This document shows, piece after piece, positions 4,454 through 7,567 of a DNA stretch of 7,567 bases. The translations under genes were made by a program, and so were the position numbers. The stretch spans positions 1 to 7,567 of the forward strand of contig JAKAPG010000080.1 of the NCBI GenBank assembly GCA_021823085.1, read 5' to 3'. The notes under the pieces are model-generated. The model made no database searches, had not been told where the DNA came from, and saw only the letters and a list, made by a program, of their open reading frames with translations. Numbering within the stretch: position 1 is the stretch's first letter; each line of letters begins with the position of its first letter. Origin of the DNA: Thermoplasmata archaeon. GTDB lineage: Archaea > Thermoplasmatota > Thermoplasmata > Lutacidiplasmatales > UBA184.

Positions 4454-5566
4454 AATTCGTACCACCGGCTCGCCAATCCCCAACTTCTCAGCGATCTTCT
4501 CGGTCGCCCTGGGGAGTGGGAGTCGCATCAATTCGTTCGGGCGGACCCAGCGTTGTTCCCGCCGGAGCGTGGGTTGCCGGTCCGCGGACACCCTTCCGCG
4601 GAAGATATGCAGCTCCACTGTGAAGTGGCCGTAGGCGTGACGCACGACGCCCGCCCCGGCGAGCGACGGTGCGGAAGTTCCGACCTCCTCTGTCCACTCG
4701 CGCCGAGCGGCCTCGCGCGCGGTCTCGCGGGCCCCAACCTTACCACCGGGGAACTCGTAGAGGCCCCCGAGCAACCCGGTCGGCGGTCGTCGCTGAACCA
4801 GGTACCGTCCGCCGGACTCGGCGACGATCACGGCGGCCACCACGTGGGGTCGAGGTTCCCGCTTCCCGGAACGAGGAAGCGAGCCGGGGTCATCTAGGAG
4901 CGCGTACGCACGGCAGTGCCGTCGGACCGGGCAACGCGCACACTTCGGGTCCCGCGGCCGGCAGATTGTCTCACCCAGCTCCATCAGAGCTTCATTGAAC
5001 TGGTCCGCGCGGTGCGCGGGCAGGACCTCTTCGAGCCGACGAGCGAGCCGTTGGGAGACCCGCAACGAACGGACGTCGCCTCGCTCGGCCCACCAACGCG
5101 CCGCGACCCGCCGGCCGTTGGCCTCGAGCGCCACCACGGGAGCGTTGAACGCCAGGGCCGCGATCGCGCGCGCAATGTACGGTCCGATGCCCGGCAGGTT
5201 CTCGAGCTCGTCCACCGTTCGCGGGAATCTTCCCGCGCGTTCCCGGACGATGACGCGCGCGGCGGCGTGGAGGTGCCGCGCCCGCGAGTAGTATCCGACT
5301 CCCTGCCAGAGCTTGAGAACGGTGCTCGGACGGGCGTTCGCGAGCGAGTGGACGGTGGGAAAGCGAGCGAGGAACCGCTCGTAGTACGGGACGGCGTGGG
5401 CGACCCGCGTCTGCTGGAGCAACACCTCGGCGACCCAGATCCTGTAGGGATCTCGCGAGCGCCTCCAGGGCAGCGGGCGACGGTGCCGTCCGAACCAATC
5501 CACGAGTTCACGCCCGATCCCCGCGCTCGGCAACGATCGGGTTGCTCGCGCGCGGGCCACCCTCAC
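4439..5566 (-). CDS. mutY: A/G-specific adenine DNA glycosylase MutY with C-terminal NUDIX-like domain
   Basis: MutY removes adenine mispaired with 8-oxoguanine, preventing G-to-T mutations. The 375-residue protein has the standard bacterial-type layout. Residues 20-160 form the helix-hairpin-helix glycosylase core, with the catalytic Glu in WVAEVLLQQT (E47), the hairpin LPGIGPYIA (124-132) and the QGVGYYSRA loop. The 4Fe-4S cluster has C202, C209, C212 and C218 (C-x6-C-x2-C-x5-C). A C-terminal 8-oxoG-recognition domain contains a nearly complete NUDIX box (275-297, ending REWTEEVG). Oddly, the second catalytic residue, normally Asp in a DGNV-like motif, is Glu (E148 in LEANGRRV). The start is GTG at 5566, supported by CTTTAAGG centred 26.5 bases upstream. 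It is divergent from thioredoxin; the nickel permease follows 31 bases after its stop. Family assignment is firm; whether it acts on A:8-oxoG given E148 is uncertain. Confidence 0.93.
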   Translation of the reverse strand: MRVARARATRSLPSAGIGRELVDWFGRHRRPLPWRRSRDPYRIWVAEVLLQQTRVAHAVPYYERFLARFPTVHSLANARPSTVLKLWQGVGYYSRARHLHAAARVIVRERAGRFPRTVDELENLPGIGPYIARAIAALAFNAPVVALEANGRRVAARWWAERGDVRSLRVSQRLARRLEEVLPAHRADQFNEALMELGETICRPRDPKCARCPVRRHCRAYALLDDPGSLPRSGKREPRPHVVAAVIVAESGGRYLVQRRPPTGLLGGLYEFPGGKVGARETAREAARREWTEEVGTSAPSLAGAGVVRHAYGHFTVELHIFRGRVSADRQPTLRREQRWVRPNELMRLPLPRATEKIAEKLGIGEPVVRIGIGA

Positions 5567-5588
5567 CTCGGATTGACATTGACCTCAA

Positions 5589-5596
5589 CCTTAAAG
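5589..5596. promoter_or_regulatory. shared, nearly palindromic TATA-like box between mutY and thioredoxin
   Basis: The site reads CCTTAAAG on the plus strand and CTTTAAGG on the minus strand. For mutY it is centred 26.5 bases from the GTG start, giving a leaderless mRNA. For thioredoxin the same box would place the transcription start near 5619, giving a leader of about 8 bases before the ATG at 5627. No other AT-rich box is visible in this 60-base gap, so one element may serve both directions. Confidence 0.5.
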
Positions 5597-5626
5597 CGGA
5601 CCCGGCTCTCGAAACAACGCCGTGGA

Positions 5627-5956
5627 ATGATGAGCGGGCTGGTCGTGGTCACCGACGACAACTTCGAACGCGAGGTGATTCGCTCCCGGCTGCCGGTCGT
5701 CGTGGGCTTCACGGCGGACTGGTGCGCGCCGTGTCGAATCACGGAGCCGGTACTCAAGGAGCTGAGCCAGAAGCTCGATGGTCGCGTGAAGTTCGCAAAG
5801 GTCGAGGTCGACAGCGCCGACCGGACGACCCGCGCCTACGGCATCCACTCGATCCCGACGTACCTCTTCGTGCACGATGGCCAAGAGAAGGGGCGCGAGA
5901 TCGGGCCGGTTGAGCCGGCGGAGTTCCGCTCGATCCTGAAGCGGTACTTCGCGTGA
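5627..5956 (+). CDS. trxA: thioredoxin
   Basis: Thioredoxin is a small cytoplasmic dithiol protein that reduces disulfides in client enzymes, usually recharged by thioredoxin reductase (not in this window). The 109-residue protein covers the single thioredoxin fold. The redox motif is WCAPCR (C33 and C36), with Ala where classical thioredoxins have Gly. Other landmarks are D62 in KVEVDSAD, and the cis-Pro P77 in SIPTYLF. There is no signal peptide or membrane anchor. Two consecutive ATGs at 5627 and 5630 could start it; the first is used here. The frame stays open far upstream, but that extension has no thioredoxin features and is antisense to mutY. It is divergent from mutY and converges on purH with only 17 bases between stops. 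It may support oxidative-stress defence with the neighbouring SOD genes, though thioredoxins are general. Confidence 0.94.
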   Translation: MMSGLVVVTDDNFEREVIRSRLPVVVGFTADWCAPCRITEPVLKELSQKLDGRVKFAKVEVDSADRTTRAYGIHSIPTYLFVHDGQEKGREIGPVEPAEFRSILKRYFA

Positions 5957-5973
5957 GAACCTTCCGATCCGGC

Positions 5974-7563
5974 CTAGTGTCGGAAGACGCGCCATCCGGT
6001 GAAGAGCATCGAGATGCGGTAGCGCTCGGCCATTGCGATCACCTCGGGGTCGCGCAGGCTCCCGCCCGGCTGGATGATCGCCCGCACGCCGGCCCTTCCG
6101 GCGATCTCGACGCCGTCGGCGAACGGGAAAAACGCGTCCGAGGCGAGCACCGATCCCTTCGCTCGGTTCCCGGCGATTTCGCACGCGAGCTGGACCGACT
6201 TCGACCGGGTGGGCTGGCCACCGCCAATGCCTACCGTCCTCGATCCCTGAGCGAGGACGATCGCGTTCGACTTCGCGTGCCGGACCACGCGCCATGCAAA
6301 GTCGAGCGAACACGCTTCTTCTCCGGTGACCGGGGGCCCGGTCACGAGGCGGAACTCGTTGGGAGCGAGTTCGCGTTGATCGACCTCTTGGAGGAGGAGC
6401 CGGTCGAGCGCGCTGTGCGCCTCCCACCGGATCGGCCCGAGGGTCCGCGGGGCCACCCTCACGAGCTTGATCTTCGGTCGTTTGTCGAGCCTCGCTCTCG
6501 TACCGGGGTCGAACTCCGGCGCCGCGAGGACGTCGACGAAGACTCCCTTGAGGCCGGCGAGATCGGCCGGCCCGATGGGTCGGTTCACGGCCACGGCGCA
6601 GCCGTACCGTGCGACGGGGTCGGTCTCGATCGCACGTTCGATCGCCTCGCCGATCATGATGCCGGAGGCGACGCCGCAGGGAGTGGCGTGCTTGACCACC
6701 GCCGCGCTCGGCGTGGAGAACTCGGCGACCGTCCCGAGCGCGGTCTCGAGATCGAGCAGGTTGGTGAACGAGAGCGGGTCCCCTTTGATCTGCTCGAGCG
6801 GTTCGCCCGCGAGCCCGGCTCCGGGAGAGACCGCGGTGTAGACCGCGGAGCGTTGGTGCGGGTTCTCTCCGTAACGGAGCTTCAAGGGGGCACGTCGGAA
6901 GACGACCTCCGAAGGGAACGGGTCCTCTTTCCGGATCCCGGGGGAGAGCCCCAGAGCGATCGCCCCGTCGTAGGCGGAGACCCGCCGGAACGCTTCGATC
7001 GCTAGGTTTCGGCGGGTCTCTGCGGACAGCGCGCCCGCATGCGCTCGCAGCTCTTCGAGTACGGAACCGTATTGGCGGGGGCTGAGCACGACCGCTACCC
7101 GCGCGTGGTTCTTCGCAGCCGCGCGCGCGAGCGTCACGCCACCGATGTCGATGTACTCCTCTCGATCGCGTGCCTCGGGCCGTTCCATGAGGTGGCGCTC
7201 GAAGGGATAGAGCTCTACGACGACCAGATCGAAGCGAAGGAAGCCACGGTCTTTGAGCTCATTCATTCCGGCCGGGGCCGGTGGCGAGAGGATGCCGGCG
7301 AGCAACGCCGGATGCAGCGTCTTGATCCGGCCGCCGAACCACGAACCGATACCGGTCAGATCCTCGGCGGCGCGTGCGGGGATGCCCGCGGCCTCTAGGG
7401 CTTGGCGCGTGCCCCGGGTGGCCCAGAGCTCGACACCGAGCTCCGTGAGGCCTCGTGCGAAATCCGCGAGGCCGATCTTATCGTCCACCGAGAGGAGCGC
7501 CCGCTCGACGTGAACCGGTCCGATCTCGGGCGCCGCCACTCCCGTACCCCGTGAGGGGAGCAT
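5974..7563 (-). CDS. purH: bifunctional AICAR transformylase / IMP cyclohydrolase (PurH)
   Basis: PurH carries out the last two steps of IMP synthesis: formylation of AICAR with 10-formyl-tetrahydrofolate, then ring closure. The 529 residues match the usual full length. The N-terminal MGS-like cyclohydrolase domain (from about residue 20) has RALLSVDDK, the GRIKTLHP block (K81), ELYPFE (Y119), IDIGG (138-142) and AAAKNH (K151). The transformylase domain has LRYGENPHQ (229-237), SFTNLLDLE, the catalytic pair K291-H292 in VVKHATPCGVA, GIGGGQPTRSKS, ASDAFFPFADG, QPGGS and a C-terminal FTGWRVFRH. Variations from common forms include TRGT for TGGT, ELYPF for NLYPF and KHATPCG for KHANPCG. The first in-window ATG (7563) is used, but the frame is open to the right edge, so the true start could lie outside or be the GTG at 7539. 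It converges on thioredoxin. Many archaea use PurP and PurO instead, so PurH here may reflect transfer (inference). Confidence 0.95.
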   Translation of the reverse strand: MLPSRGTGVAAPEIGPVHVERALLSVDDKIGLADFARGLTELGVELWATRGTRQALEAAGIPARAAEDLTGIGSWFGGRIKTLHPALLAGILSPPAPAGMNELKDRGFLRFDLVVVELYPFERHLMERPEARDREEYIDIGGVTLARAAAKNHARVAVVLSPRQYGSVLEELRAHAGALSAETRRNLAIEAFRRVSAYDGAIALGLSPGIRKEDPFPSEVVFRRAPLKLRYGENPHQRSAVYTAVSPGAGLAGEPLEQIKGDPLSFTNLLDLETALGTVAEFSTPSAAVVKHATPCGVASGIMIGEAIERAIETDPVARYGCAVAVNRPIGPADLAGLKGVFVDVLAAPEFDPGTRARLDKRPKIKLVRVAPRTLGPIRWEAHSALDRLLLQEVDQRELAPNEFRLVTGPPVTGEEACSLDFAWRVVRHAKSNAIVLAQGSRTVGIGGGQPTRSKSVQLACEIAGNRAKGSVLASDAFFPFADGVEIAGRAGVRAIIQPGGSLRDPEVIAMAERYRISMLFTGWRVFRH

Positions 7564-7567
7564 GCAG

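Noticed and set aside
4408..4476. Longer N-terminus for the nickel permease
   Set aside because: The extra 23 residues overlap mutY, are not conserved-looking, and would put the promoter box inside the coding region. The ATG at 4407 fits the box spacing.
5627..5633. ATGATGA matching a C/D-box RNA box C
   Set aside because: It is the double start codon of thioredoxin, and no CTGA box D lies at a suitable distance downstream.
5591..6427. 278-residue minus-strand frame over thioredoxin and the purH 3' end
   Set aside because: It is antisense to thioredoxin and out of frame with purH, and composed mostly of Arg, Pro and Gly. It is a shadow frame.
1..7567. CRISPR array, insertion sequence or integration site
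   Set aside because: No regularly spaced repeats, transposase or integrase motifs, or flanking direct repeats were seen anywhere in the window.

Overview
This GC-rich, gene-dense window most likely comes from an archaeon. The best evidence is promoter geometry. On the minus strand, sodN, nikR, the nickel transporter gene and mutY each have an AT-rich box with a TTAT or TTAA core (CCTTATGG, CCTTATAG, GGTTATCC, CTTTAAGG), centred 26.5 bases upstream of a plausible start codon. That is where an archaeal TATA box sits when the mRNA is leaderless and begins at its start codon. A bacterial -10 element would lie far closer. A Thermoplasmata-like, GC-rich lineage is a reasonable guess, but no rRNA or other marker gene is present. 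Several proteins (HutH, PurH, Ni-SOD with its protease) belong to families best known from bacteria.

Layout, left to right. Bases 1-58 may hold the last codons of a plus-strand gene. hutH (histidine ammonia-lyase) and sodN (nickel superoxide dismutase) follow on the minus strand; sodN is transcribed first. Divergent from sodN is sodX, the soluble protease that should trim the Ni-SOD leader. A 175-base gap between the convergent genes sodX and nikR holds a long compound inverted repeat and a palindromic TATA-like dyad. Next come nikR (nickel-responsive regulator), a NiCoT-family nickel permease and mutY (adenine DNA glycosylase with a NUDIX domain), all on the minus strand and transcribed in the order mutY, permease, nikR. 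A plus-strand thioredoxin is divergent from mutY and shares with it a nearly palindromic promoter box. purH (bifunctional, last two steps of IMP synthesis) converges on thioredoxin and fills the right end.

The centre of the window reads as a nickel/oxidative-stress island. It has uptake (NiCoT), metal-dependent control (NikR), the nickel enzyme (SodN) and its processing protease (SodX). Two oxidative-stress-related functions sit beside it: MutY, which acts on A opposite 8-oxoguanine, and thioredoxin. No single undescribed system is demonstrated. The points most worth a second look are the structured sodX-nikR intergenic region, the dyad at the nickel-permease promoter (a candidate NikR operator), the Glu in place of the catalytic Asp in MutY, and second-sphere substitutions in the Ni-SOD. 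No tRNA, rRNA, CRISPR array or insertion sequence was seen.
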